Source: Actinomycetes bacterium
Lineage (GTDB): Bacteria > Actinomycetota > Actinomycetes > Propionibacteriales > Propionibacteriaceae
Direction: 5' to 3'
Length of the DNA: 9,957 nt
Assembly (NCBI GenBank): GCA_023437345.1
Contig: JAEZGC010000138.1
Coordinates: forward strand, 1 to 9,957
The notes beneath the pieces were generated by a model. That model did no database searches, was not told the DNA's origin, and saw only the letters and a program-made list of their open reading frames with translations. The position numbers were made by a program, and so were the translations under genes. The first letter of the stretch is position 1; every line of letters begins with the position of its first letter. Shown here one piece after another: positions 1 through 5,797 of this stretch.

Positions 1-12
1 CTCGCAGACAGG

Positions 13-44
13 GCGATGGGCGGGCGTTGACGCCCGGCCATCGC
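13..44 (-). terminator. Strong hairpin after the YHS gene
   Basis: Two 14-base arms (13-26 and 31-44) pair at 13 of 14 positions around a TTGA loop. The hairpin begins about 20 bases past the stop codon of the minus-strand YHS gene, where a transcription terminator would sit. No T-run follows it on the minus strand, which is common for actinobacterial terminators. Confidence 0.7.
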
Positions 45-63
45 GCGGTCTGGGACCGGCTGG

Positions 64-225
64 TCAGCTGCCGGTGTTGCCGATGTAGCGCCCGGGATCG
101 GCGCTGAACGCGTCCCGGCAGCCCTCGGAGCAGAAGTAGTACGTCTGTGAGTCGTGCACCGTGCTGGCGCCGGCGTCCTGCTGCTCGAATGTCATGCCGC
201 AGACCGGGCAGGTCACTGTGTTCAT
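64..225 (-). CDS. YHS domain-containing small protein
   Basis: This is a 53-residue protein made almost entirely of one YHS domain. It has a CPVCGM motif at residues 6-11 and an FCSEGC motif at 31-36, followed by the typical DAFSADPGRYIG ending. The four cysteines (6, 9, 32, 36) are arranged to bind a metal ion, as in YHS/TRASH-type domains found alone or attached to copper ATPases; which metal is unknown. The ATG at 225 follows a good ribosome site (AGGAAGG). The gene lies 33 bases downstream of the DUF6458 gene on the same strand, so the two are probably one transcript driven by the SigB-type promoter at 529-553. A role in metal or redox stress is inferred from that context. It is too short for many gene callers to report. 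Confidence 0.88.
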   Translation of the reverse strand: MNTVTCPVCGMTFEQQDAGASTVHDSQTYYFCSEGCRDAFSADPGRYIGNTGS

Positions 226-258
226 GGTGGTTCCTTCCTGGGGTGGGTCGCGCGGCGA

Positions 259-480
259 TCAGACGGTGGTGGTGCCGTTGTCGCGGTGCTCGACGACCTG
301 CTTGTGCTGGGTGTTGGTGGCCTGGGAGTTGGTGATCAGGCCGAGGATGACGGCCAGCGCGCCGGCGCCCATGCAGATGTAGCCGATCATGACCAGGTCG
401 ACCCCCGAGATCGCATCGCGCACCGCGAAGCTCAGGACAGCTCCGATCACCAGCAGCCCGATTCCAGTTCCTACAGTCAT
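259..480 (-). CDS. DUF6458 family small membrane protein
   Basis: The product has 73 residues and two hydrophobic helices (about 4-20 and 28-50), joined by a short stretch containing SGVDL. It ends in a polar, charged tail from about 51 to 73. The layout and the pattern GxGIGLLVIGAVLSFAV followed by VDLVMIGYICMGAG match the DUF6458 family of actinobacterial inner-membrane proteins, whose function is unknown. An in-frame start further upstream is possible, but the ATG at 480 has AAAGG six bases before it and gives the family's usual N-terminus, so it was chosen. The gene leads a two-gene operon with the YHS gene. The SigB-type promoter at 529-553 suggests induction by stress or in stationary phase. 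Confidence 0.85.
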   Translation of the reverse strand: MTVGTGIGLLVIGAVLSFAVRDAISGVDLVMIGYICMGAGALAVILGLITNSQATNTQHKQVVEHRDNGTTTV

Positions 481-528
481 GTCAAACCTTTCGACAGTGT
501 GCCCCGCTGTTTCCGGGTGCTCATCCCC

Positions 529-553
529 GTACCCGACGCGCGTGCCGCGAAAC
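529..553 (-). promoter_or_regulatory. SigB/SigF-type promoter for DUF6458-YHS operon
   Basis: On the minus strand GTTT (553-550) is followed by 15 bases and then GGGTAC (534-529). This matches the promoter class used by SigB/SigF-family stress sigma factors in Streptomyces and Mycobacterium (GTTT or GGTTT, about 15 bases, GGGTA). Transcription would start near 521, giving a leader of about 40 bases before the ATG at 480. A sigma factor of this class is encoded at 2710-3507, and the same promoter design recurs at 3526-3550. Confidence 0.72.
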
Positions 554-810
554 AGCGCGCTCAGGACGTGCAGCGTGAGTCGCCCGGGTCGGGTTGCGCC
601 GTCCCGGCTCAACTCAGGATCGCTGTTCGCGGTTGTCAGCCCAGCATGATGCACGGTTGACGAGGCAGGAGGGACAGCCCGTGCGTTTCTACGCGCGCGT
701 GTACCGGGAGCGGTCAGGCGTTGCTAGGGTGAGCGCAAGTCGCCCGCGAGAGCGGCGCGATGCACAGCCGACCAGCGGCCCTTCGGGCATCGACGAGCTG
801 GGGGTGAACG
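554..810. other. Intergenic region between divergent genes
   Basis: No gene of its own is supported here; open frames across it are extensions of neighbours or shadows. The left edge carries the minus-strand SigB-type promoter. TAGGGT at 725-730 is a possible -10 element for the PAS-ANTAR gene, but no convincing -35 lies at the right distance. The only other usable signal seen is the ribosome site just before 811. Confidence 0.5.
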
Positions 811-1944
811 ATGAGTCTGGAGTCGGAGGCCGATGCGGTGCTGGGCCAGTTGTACGATCCGGAGCGAGTGCTCGGGTCGCCCGGCAGCGACGTCGCAACC
901 ACTGCAGAGCTCACGGCCCGCGTGATGGCGAGCGAGGAGTCGGCGAAGGCGCTGTCCATCGACGCCGCGTGGCGCCAGGCCGTGATGCGTTCGATCAGCG
1001 ACGGCCTGCTCATCTTCGACTCCGAGGGCCTCGTTCTCGAACTCAACCAGGCGTTCACCGACCTGCTGGGCTACCGGATGGAGGACGGGCCGTTCCGTCC
1101 GCCCTACCCGTGGTGGCCCACCGCGCAGGAGGACCCGGAAGCGCTGGCGGCCATCCAGGCCGCCTACGAGAGCATCATGACGGGGGCGGTGCCCGAGTTC
1201 GAGTACCGGTTCTACCGCCAGGACCGCCGCCCGGTGTGGGTGCACTCCGCCGGGGCGACCATCGAGCACGAGGCGATCGGGACCACCCACCTGCGCATCC
1301 TGCGCGACGTCACGCGGGTTCGTGAGGCCAGGGAGCGCCGGGCGGCTGCGGCGCGGGTCAGCCAGAGCTTTGCGACAGTGGACGACCTCGCCGCGCTGAT
1401 CGGCACGGCCGAGCACGGCTTCGGTTTGCTGTTCGACGGCGACTGCACGATCCGGATCGGCGAGGGTGAGGACCGGATGTGGTTCAGCGCCGATGACGCC
1501 GTCGACCCGAGTGGACTGTCGCCGGCGGTGCTGGCCGGCCTGGACGCCGAACCGAACCCGGACGCGGTGAGCCTGCGTCCCGGCATCATCCTCGTGCCGC
1601 CCACCCGCGGGATCGACTGCCGGGCGTGGGTCCAGTTCCCCCGGCCCAGGCGGATCAGCGTGGAGGAGATGATCGCCGCCGACCTGCTCGCGGCGGCCTT
1701 CGCCGCGGCGCTGCACCAGGTCACCACCACCCAGCGGGCCGCTGACCGGGAGGCCAACCTCCAGCACGCGGTGGAGAGCCACCGGCTGATCGGCCAGGCC
1801 ACCGGGATCCTCGTGGAGCGGCATCGTGTGCTGCCGGGCGAGGCGTTCGAGCGGCTGCGCCGCGCCAGCCAGCAGCGCAACCTGAAGCTGCGGGACGTGG
1901 CGGAGCGGGTGATCGACACCGGGCTCGATCCCGACGCGCTCTGA
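811..1944 (+). CDS. PAS and ANTAR domain-containing RNA-binding regulator
   Basis: This is a 377-residue regulator. A PAS sensor domain spans about 53-172 (from ISDGLLIFDSEG through LELNQAFTDLLGY to the DVTRVREAR end). A middle region of about 180-300 has GAF- or PHY-like character but was not firmly recognised. The C-terminal ANTAR domain spans 317-372, with the hallmark IGQATGILVER and SQQRNLKLRDVAERV segments. ANTAR domains bind paired RNA hairpins and prevent transcription termination, so the protein probably couples a signal sensed by PAS to antitermination. No receiver domain or phospho-acceptor site is present, and the ligand cannot be told from sequence. The ATG at 811 follows GGGGGTGA. 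The gene converges on the DUF6328 gene, with a gap of only 12 bases. Its place beside a SigB-type sigma factor suggests a stress regulator. Confidence 0.87.
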   Translation: MSLESEADAVLGQLYDPERVLGSPGSDVATTAELTARVMASEESAKALSIDAAWRQAVMRSISDGLLIFDSEGLVLELNQAFTDLLGYRMEDGPFRPPYPWWPTAQEDPEALAAIQAAYESIMTGAVPEFEYRFYRQDRRPVWVHSAGATIEHEAIGTTHLRILRDVTRVREARERRAAAARVSQSFATVDDLAALIGTAEHGFGLLFDGDCTIRIGEGEDRMWFSADDAVDPSGLSPAVLAGLDAEPNPDAVSLRPGIILVPPTRGIDCRAWVQFPRPRRISVEEMIAADLLAAAFAAALHQVTTTQRAADREANLQHAVESHRLIGQATGILVERHRVLPGEAFERLRRASQQRNLKLRDVAERVIDTGLDPDAL

Positions 1945-1956
1945 GGCCCGCGGCGG

Positions 1957-2463
1957 TCAGGTGTAGGGGTCGCTGCGTCCGGCGTGCCCGCCGAGCCGCA
2001 GCGGCACCACCCACCACAGCACGGCGAAGGTCAGCAGCGCGACCCCGCCGGCCACCAGGCCCACGGTGAGGTCGAGCACGAAACCGAACACGAGGGTGAC
2101 CACCATCACGACGGTGAGGGCCAGCAGCACGAGGCCTGCCTTCGCCATCCGGTCGGAGGCCATGACCAGCACGTCCTTGGCGTGGCGACGGAACAGCAGG
2201 CGGTGCGCGGTGACCGGCGCGACTATCAGCCCGGTAGTCAGGGTGCCCAGGACGACCGCGGTGAGGAACACCGCCAGCAGCGCCGGACTGAGGTCGGCGA
2301 ACCGGGCCTGGAACGGCAGGGTCAGCAGGAAGCCGGACAGGATCTGGATGCCGGTCTGGGTGACCCGAAGTTCCTGGAGCAGCTCGGACCAGTTGCGGTC
2401 CAGCCGTTGCGCTGGCGACTCGTCACGCTCGTCATCGGAGGGCTCCGGTTGCCCGTTGCTCAT
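1957..2463 (-). CDS. DUF6328 family membrane protein
   Basis: The product has 168 residues. An acidic, polar N-terminus of about 20 residues leads into the conserved segment RLDRNWSELLQELRVTQTG and then ILSGFLLTLPF. Four hydrophobic segments follow (about 38-50, 60-84, 108-130 and 133-155), with a basic loop HRLLFRRHAKD between the second and third. This is the layout of DUF6328, an actinobacterial integral membrane family of unknown function. An ATG at 2523 would add 20 residues, but the ATG at 2463 has GAGGAG at the right distance and gives the family's normal N-terminus. It is transcribed towards the PAS-ANTAR gene and away from the sigma factor gene. A TTGACA sequence at 2545-2540 could be its -35 element, but no good -10 accompanies it. 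Confidence 0.85.
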   Translation of the reverse strand: MSNGQPEPSDDERDESPAQRLDRNWSELLQELRVTQTGIQILSGFLLTLPFQARFADLSPALLAVFLTAVVLGTLTTGLIVAPVTAHRLLFRRHAKDVLVMASDRMAKAGLVLLALTVVMVVTLVFGFVLDLTVGLVAGGVALLTFAVLWWVVPLRLGGHAGRSDPYT

Positions 2464-2709
2464 GCTCACTCCTCGGTCTGCGGCTGGGTTTGAGACTAGC
2501 GCCGGGTCGGCTGATCCGCGCATGTCGACTGTTCACCCTTGTCAAACGCTAGTTCAGGGACTCAGGTAGCGACCAGCCTAGGTAAGGGTGCGTAGCTGGG
2601 CGGGCTGGGAGGGGGGCTTGCGACCCTCCGAGCGCCGTGGCAAAGTGACGAGCGTCAGAGCGGTTCAACCACGTGCCGACTCGGACAGACGCTCCGAAAG
2701 GAGATCGCC

Positions 2710-3507
2710 ATGGCACGTGGACATGCTTCGGCAACCACTGTCACCGAGCGCGAGCAGCGCACCAGCCAACTCTTCTCCGATCTGCAGTTGGCCACCCACC
2801 ATGAACGCCGGCAGGAGATCATCGACGAACTCGTCGAGCTCAACCTTCCGCTGTGCGATGCCCTTGCCGGACGCTACATCGGCCGAGGCGCGGAGCGTGA
2901 CGACCTGGTCCAGGTCGCCCGCACCGCGCTCTTCCTCGCAATCGGGCGCTACCAGCCCGCCGCCGGTCGTTCGTTCGCCTCGTTCGCCGTTCCGACCATC
3001 ACCGGGGAACTGAAGCGGTACTTCCGCGACCGGTGCTGGGTGGTGCGGCCGCCCCGGCAGGTCCAGGAGCAGCGGGCCCGCGTGGTCCGCGCGCGCGCCC
3101 ACCTCGAGCAGGAGGTAGGGCGCGAGGTCACTGTGGCCGACCTGGGCGAGTACCTGGACGTCGATGAGCAGCGCGTCAGCGAGTGCATAGGCGTCACCAC
3201 CAGCTACCGCCCCCTGTCACTGGAGGCGCCCCTGCACCAGGGCTCGCTGACGAGCCTGGGGGCCTCACTTGCCGGTGATGCGGACTCGGTGTCGGAGGCT
3301 ATCGACCGCATCGACCTCCGCAGGGCGCTGGCGACGTTGTCGGCGCGGGACCGCCAGGTGCTGAAGTGGCGGTTCGAGGAGGAGTGCACCCAGAGCGAGA
3401 TCGCCCGTCGACTGGGCGTTTCGCAGATGCAGGTGTCCCGGATCATCCGGCGCCTGCTGGACCGGACCCGCGAGCTGCTGGAGCCCGCTGAGCCGCTGGC
3501 CAGCTGA
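2710..3507 (+). CDS. SigB/SigF/SigG-family RNA polymerase sigma factor
   Basis: This is a 265-residue group 3 sigma-70 factor. Region 2 spans about 38-112 and includes DDLVQVARTALFLAIGRY, FASFAVPTITGELKRYFRD and the basic WVVRPPR end. Region 3 spans about 115-190 and region 4 about 200-258, with the helix-turn-helix at 227-250 (TQSEIARRLGVSQMQVSRII). Relatives in Bacillus, Streptomyces and Mycobacterium direct general-stress, osmotic or developmental genes and read GTTT-GGGTA promoters. Two such promoters lie in this window, before the DUF6458-YHS pair and before csbD. The ATG at 2710 follows AAAGGAGAT. Members of this family are usually held by an RsbW-type anti-sigma factor encoded next door; none is seen here, so control may come from a distant locus. 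The start and class are secure; the regulon is inferred. Confidence 0.92.
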   Translation: MARGHASATTVTEREQRTSQLFSDLQLATHHERRQEIIDELVELNLPLCDALAGRYIGRGAERDDLVQVARTALFLAIGRYQPAAGRSFASFAVPTITGELKRYFRDRCWVVRPPRQVQEQRARVVRARAHLEQEVGREVTVADLGEYLDVDEQRVSECIGVTTSYRPLSLEAPLHQGSLTSLGASLAGDADSVSEAIDRIDLRRALATLSARDRQVLKWRFEEECTQSEIARRLGVSQMQVSRIIRRLLDRTRELLEPAEPLAS

Positions 3508-3525
3508 CGGATCCCGGGAGCGGGG

Positions 3526-3550
3526 GTTACGGCGTCCTGATCCCGGGTAC
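3526..3550 (+). promoter_or_regulatory. SigB/SigF-type promoter upstream of csbD
   Basis: GTTA (3526-3529) is followed by 15 bases and then GGGTAC (3545-3550), the same spacing and -10 sequence as the promoter at 529-553. It lies just after the sigma factor stop codon and about 40 bases before the csbD start. csbD is a known SigB-controlled gene in Bacillus subtilis, which supports the call. Confidence 0.72.
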
Positions 3551-3589
3551 AGCACAGACGAGATGTTCCACCGAAGTGAGGAGTTGAAC

Positions 3590-3778
3590 ATGGGTGTCGA
3601 TGACAAGGCCCGTCACGCTATGGAAGAGGCCGGAGGCAAGATCAAGGAAGGCTGGGGCAAGCTGACCGACGACGAGCGCCTCGAGGCTGAGGGCAAGATC
3701 GACCAGGCCAAGGCCAACGTCAAGCAGGCCGGCGAGGACGTCAAGGACGGCGTCAACGACGTCTTCCGCGACCAGTGA
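3590..3778 (+). CDS. CsbD family stress protein
   Basis: This is a 62-residue, highly charged, helix-rich hydrophilic protein. The N-terminal DKARHAMEEAGGKIKEGWGKLTDDE and the following EGKIDQAKANVKQAGEDVKD are typical of CsbD/YjbJ proteins, which are abundant under general stress but whose molecular function is unsettled. An upstream in-frame ATG at 3563 would add nine residues, but the ATG at 3590 has GAGGAG upstream and gives the family's usual start. It follows the sigma factor gene on the same strand after about 80 bases that contain a SigB-type promoter, so it is probably both a neighbour and a target of that sigma factor. The next small membrane protein gene starts 14 bases after its stop codon and is likely co-transcribed. 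Confidence 0.9.
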   Translation: MGVDDKARHAMEEAGGKIKEGWGKLTDDERLEAEGKIDQAKANVKQAGEDVKDGVNDVFRDQ

Positions 3779-3792
3779 GCTAGGAGGAGTAC

Positions 3793-3936
3793 ATGGCAAC
3801 CATTCTGTGGATCCTTGCTGTGATCCTCGTGCTCTCCGGCATCTTCGCGATAGTCCGCAAGCAGGTCCTGTGGGGCGTCGTCCTCATCGTTGTCGGCCTG
3901 CTGGTCGGGCCCGGTGGAGTGAGCGTCTTCACCTGA
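3793..3936 (+). CDS. GPGG-motif small membrane protein
   Basis: This is a 47-residue protein that is almost all membrane-spanning. Helix one covers about 3-20, a short basic turn (VRKQ) follows at 21-24, helix two covers about 25-39, and the protein ends in GPGGVSVFT. The GPGG signature at 39-42 marks a family of short actinobacterial membrane proteins of unknown function. A very strong ribosome site (GGAGGAG) precedes the ATG at 3793. The gene lies 14 bases after csbD and before a strong terminator, so the two form a short operon probably under the SigB-type promoter. It is easily missed because of its size. Confidence 0.82.
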   Translation: MATILWILAVILVLSGIFAIVRKQVLWGVVLIVVGLLVGPGGVSVFT

Positions 3937-3957
3937 TCCGGATTCCGGCCACCTCGG

Positions 3958-3983
3958 TGCCCCGCGCCTTTGGGTGCGGGGCA
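3958..3983 (+). terminator. Terminator of the csbD operon
   Basis: An 8-base perfect stem (TGCCCCGC at 3958-3965 with GCGGGGCA at 3976-3983) can extend inwards by three more pairs to an 11-pair hairpin with a TTTG loop. It begins 21 bases after the stop codon of the small membrane protein. It also separates this operon from tRNA-Glu on the opposite strand. Confidence 0.8.
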
Positions 3984-4003
3984 TCGTGCTGTCCGGGCTG
4001 GTG

Positions 4004-4079
4004 TGGTATCCCCAACGGGATTCGAACCCGCGCTGCCGCCTTGAAAGGGCGGTGTCCTAGGCCGCTAGACGATGGGGAC
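4004..4079 (-). tRNA. tRNA-Glu (anticodon UUC)
   Basis: Read on the minus strand, the gene folds as a full cloverleaf. The acceptor stem is GTCCCCA with TGGGGAT, the anticodon stem is CCGCC/GGCGG around loop CTTTCAA (anticodon TTC), and the T-arm carries GGTTCGAATCC. The mature 73 bases run from 4079 to 4007, and the 3' CCA is encoded at 4006-4004. Confidence 0.97.
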
Positions 4080-4091
4080 CTGACCCGCTGA

Positions 4092-4121
4092 ACTATACGG
4101 CCCTGCGCGAAGGCACCCCAA
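4092..4121 (-). promoter_or_regulatory. Promoter of tRNA-Glu
   Basis: On the minus strand TTGGGG (4121-4116) is followed by 18 bases and then TATAGT (4097-4092), a near-consensus housekeeping -10. Transcription would begin near 4085, a few bases before the 5' end of the tRNA at 4079. Confidence 0.65.
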
Positions 4122-4137
4122 ACCGTCGCGGGCAGCA

Positions 4138-4171
4138 CAGAAGCCCGACCGGGGGGATGGTCGGGCTTCTG
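4138..4171 (-). terminator. Terminator of the SH3b cell-wall gene
   Basis: Two perfectly complementary 13-base arms (CAGAAGCCCGACC at 4138-4150 and its complement at 4159-4171) flank an 8-base loop. It lies 28 bases past the stop codon of the minus-strand gene ending at 4199 and upstream of the tRNA-Glu promoter. Confidence 0.88.
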
Positions 4172-4198
4172 TCGGAAGCGGTCTGACGGAGTGGGGCG

Positions 4199-5557
4199 TC
4201 AGCCCGTGAAGGACACGTGGACGTGGTCGTAGTGGTTGGCCGTGTCGCCGCCGCGATCGGACATGTGGACCCACTTGCCGCGGGTGATCGTGTAGTTGCG
4301 TTGCCGCCAGATCACGTACTTCACCTTCAGCGACTTGTGGTTGTCGATGAAGTACTGGGCGATCTTGTCGCCGAGCGCCTTGTTCGACTTGTAGGACGGG
4401 ATCATGATGTCGATCGCGCGTCCGTTGGGGTGGTCGGACGAGTACGCGCTGGACGCCCGCCAGCCGTGGATCGTCTTGATCTGGGGGAACTTGTCGCGGA
4501 CGACGAGGACGGCAGCCTTTCCGGCTGCGTTCAGCTTGTCCAGGCTGGACGAGCCCAGCGTGGGCGCCGGCTTGGTCGAGCTGAGGTACTCCGAGGCCAC
4601 CCACGCCAGGCCACCGTTGAAGATCACCTGGGTGTACTTGTTCTGGGCCGGGCCGGTCGTCTGCAGCACGGTGCCGTGAGCCAGGGTCGCGAGCTTGGTC
4701 GACTCCACGTCGGAGCGCTGGCGGACGTTGACGTCGGTGGCGTTGATGTAGCGCAGCGCCAGCGCGGTCGGGAGGGTGACGGTCGGGCCGGTCGGGGCCG
4801 CCTTCAGGTAGCCGGTCAGCACCCAGCCGATCTTCCCGGCGGCGGTCACCTGGGTGTAGCTGCCGGAGTGGAGGCCGGTCAGGCCGACTGTGGTGTTGGC
4901 CGCGAGGTTGGTGATCAGGGCGCTCGACTCGCTGGCGCCCTCGCGCATCGACAGCAGGCTGGTGGTGACGACGCTGGCCAGCGAGCCCGGGTCAGGGGTT
5001 CCGCCGCCGTCGCCGGGATCCTCGCCGGGGTCTCCGCCGGTGTCGCCGCCGGAGCTGGCCGGTGCCGAGACGTACTGGGTGAACAGCCAGCGTGCGACGC
5101 CGTCGACGGTGACCTCGGTGAAGTCGCCCGAGGCTCGTCCGGTGGCTGCGACCTTCCCGCCCTTCTTGACCACCTTCAGGATCTCGGAGGTCAGGGTGGG
5201 CTCGGTGCGCAGGTTGACGTTGGCGGTGGTGGTTCGCTGCCCGGCGCGCGCGACGGTGGCCGGAACCTTGGGGGAGGAGGTCGAGCTGACGTAGTCGGCG
5301 AACAGCCAGGCGGTTCCGCCGTCGAAGGAGATCGGTCGCCAGTCGCCCGAGGTGCTGCCGGCGCCGATGACGACGGCGCCCTTCTGCAGGGTGGTGAGGA
5401 CCTCGGTGGAGGTGCTGGGGCCCTTTCGGACGTTGACCTCGGCGATGGTGGCGAAGTAGGCAGGGGCGGCGCCGGCCACGACGGCCGTGGTGATGCCGGA
5501 GACGCCCAGCAGCGCCGTCGTCACGATCCAGACGATCGCGATGCGTGCCTTGCTCAT
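4199..5557 (-). CDS. Secreted four-SH3b protein with M15/VldE-like C-terminal domain
   Basis: The product has 452 residues and is probably exported to the cell wall. An N-terminal signal or anchor helix (about 1-32) is followed by four bacterial SH3 repeats at about 34-92, 108-165, 194-253 and 266-327. A low-complexity Gly/Asp/Pro linker (167-191) separates repeats two and three. The C-terminal domain (about 335-452) has SDHPNGRAIDI with H376 and D383, and ends in NHYDHVHVSF with H445 and H447. These fit the zinc ligands of M15-type D,D-peptidases and the related ARB_07466/VldE-like domain, so peptidoglycan binding and perhaps peptide cleavage are likely; activity is unproven. The ATG at 5557 follows GGAGGAAGGG and places the signal peptide at the N-terminus; a longer frame from 5656 would push the signal inwards. 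It is a single-gene transcript with a structured leader upstream and a strong terminator downstream. Confidence 0.87.
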   Translation of the reverse strand: MSKARIAIVWIVTTALLGVSGITTAVVAGAAPAYFATIAEVNVRKGPSTSTEVLTTLQKGAVVIGAGSTSGDWRPISFDGGTAWLFADYVSSTSSPKVPATVARAGQRTTTANVNLRTEPTLTSEILKVVKKGGKVAATGRASGDFTEVTVDGVARWLFTQYVSAPASSGGDTGGDPGEDPGDGGGTPDPGSLASVVTTSLLSMREGASESSALITNLAANTTVGLTGLHSGSYTQVTAAGKIGWVLTGYLKAAPTGPTVTLPTALALRYINATDVNVRQRSDVESTKLATLAHGTVLQTTGPAQNKYTQVIFNGGLAWVASEYLSSTKPAPTLGSSSLDKLNAAGKAAVLVVRDKFPQIKTIHGWRASSAYSSDHPNGRAIDIMIPSYKSNKALGDKIAQYFIDNHKSLKVKYVIWRQRNYTITRGKWVHMSDRGGDTANHYDHVHVSFTG

Positions 5558-5598
5558 CGGGTCCCTTCCTCCGGGGAAGTCAGTAAGGGGTTTGGGGT

Positions 5599-5674
5599 GA
5601 GGAATCAGGGACCGGTCTTCCCCGTGACGCCGAGCCACATGCGACCCACGCGTCACACCTGTCCCTGATGCCTC
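5599..5674 (-). promoter_or_regulatory. Structured 5' leader of the SH3b cell-wall gene
   Basis: Two 14-base arms (5599-5612 and 5661-5674) pair at 13 of 14 positions around a 48-base interior. Nested inside is a second perfect 7-base stem (GTGACGC at 5624-5630 with GCGTCAC at 5650-5656). The structure sits in the transcript of the minus-strand gene starting at 5557, at or near its 5' end. Actinobacterial cell-wall hydrolase genes often carry c-di-AMP (ydaO-type) riboswitches, but the ydaO consensus was not recognised here, so the class is left open. Confidence 0.45.
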
Positions 5675-5684
5675 AGTGGTCGAG

Positions 5685-5713
5685 ACTCTAGGCAGGCCGG
5701 GCAGGCGGGGTCA
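5685..5713 (-). promoter_or_regulatory. Possible promoter of the SH3b cell-wall gene
   Basis: On the minus strand TGACCC (5713-5708) lies 17 bases before TAGAGT (5690-5685). Transcription would begin near 5678, only a few bases before the first arm of the long hairpin at 5674, so the folded element would form the very 5' end of the message. The -35 match is modest. Confidence 0.45.
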
Positions 5714-5785
5714 TCGGCCTGGTTGAAGGTTCTGCGACCCACGGCTCGAACCACACGCCTGTGATTTGGCAGGTGCTGTGCGGCC

Positions 5786-5791
5786 TATCGT
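5786..5791 (+). promoter_or_regulatory. -10 element of a probably leaderless gene
   Basis: TATCGT ends six bases before the ATG at 5798. That spacing would place the transcription start on the A of the start codon, the geometry of leaderless messages common in Actinobacteria. No -35 of comparable quality was found. Confidence 0.5.
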
Positions 5792-5797
5792 GGGGGC

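Noticed and set aside
685..711. GTTT followed by 17 bases and GGGAGC upstream of the PAS-ANTAR gene as a third SigB-type promoter
   Set aside because: The -10 lacks the GGGTA core and the spacing is two bases longer than in the two convincing examples.
594..1325. Plus-strand open frame of 243 codons overlapping the PAS-ANTAR gene
   Set aside because: It is a frame-shifted shadow rich in Arg and Gly, with no domain, and overlaps the supported frame.
724..1824. Long minus-strand open frame of 366 codons opposite the PAS-ANTAR gene
   Set aside because: It is the antisense shadow of a gene with clear PAS and ANTAR motifs; its translation is rich in Arg, Gly and Pro with no recognisable domain, as expected in high-GC DNA.
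2608..2629. Six-base hairpin GGAGGG/CCCTCC in the leader of the sigma gene
   Set aside because: It is short, G-rich and has a ten-base loop; such stems arise often by chance at this base composition.
2662..2687. GTTC, 15 bases, CGGACA upstream of the sigma gene as an autoregulatory SigB-type promoter
   Set aside because: The spacing fits but the -10 does not resemble GGGTA.
4217..5668. Plus-strand open frame of 483 codons opposite the SH3b gene
   Set aside because: It is an antisense shadow made of low-complexity Gly/Val/Asp/Arg sequence, and the minus strand has a signal peptide, SH3 repeats, ribosome site and terminator.
5558..5684. ydaO-type c-di-AMP riboswitch in the SH3b gene leader
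   Set aside because: The gene type fits, but the conserved ydaO sequence blocks could not be identified; only an unclassified structured leader is claimed.
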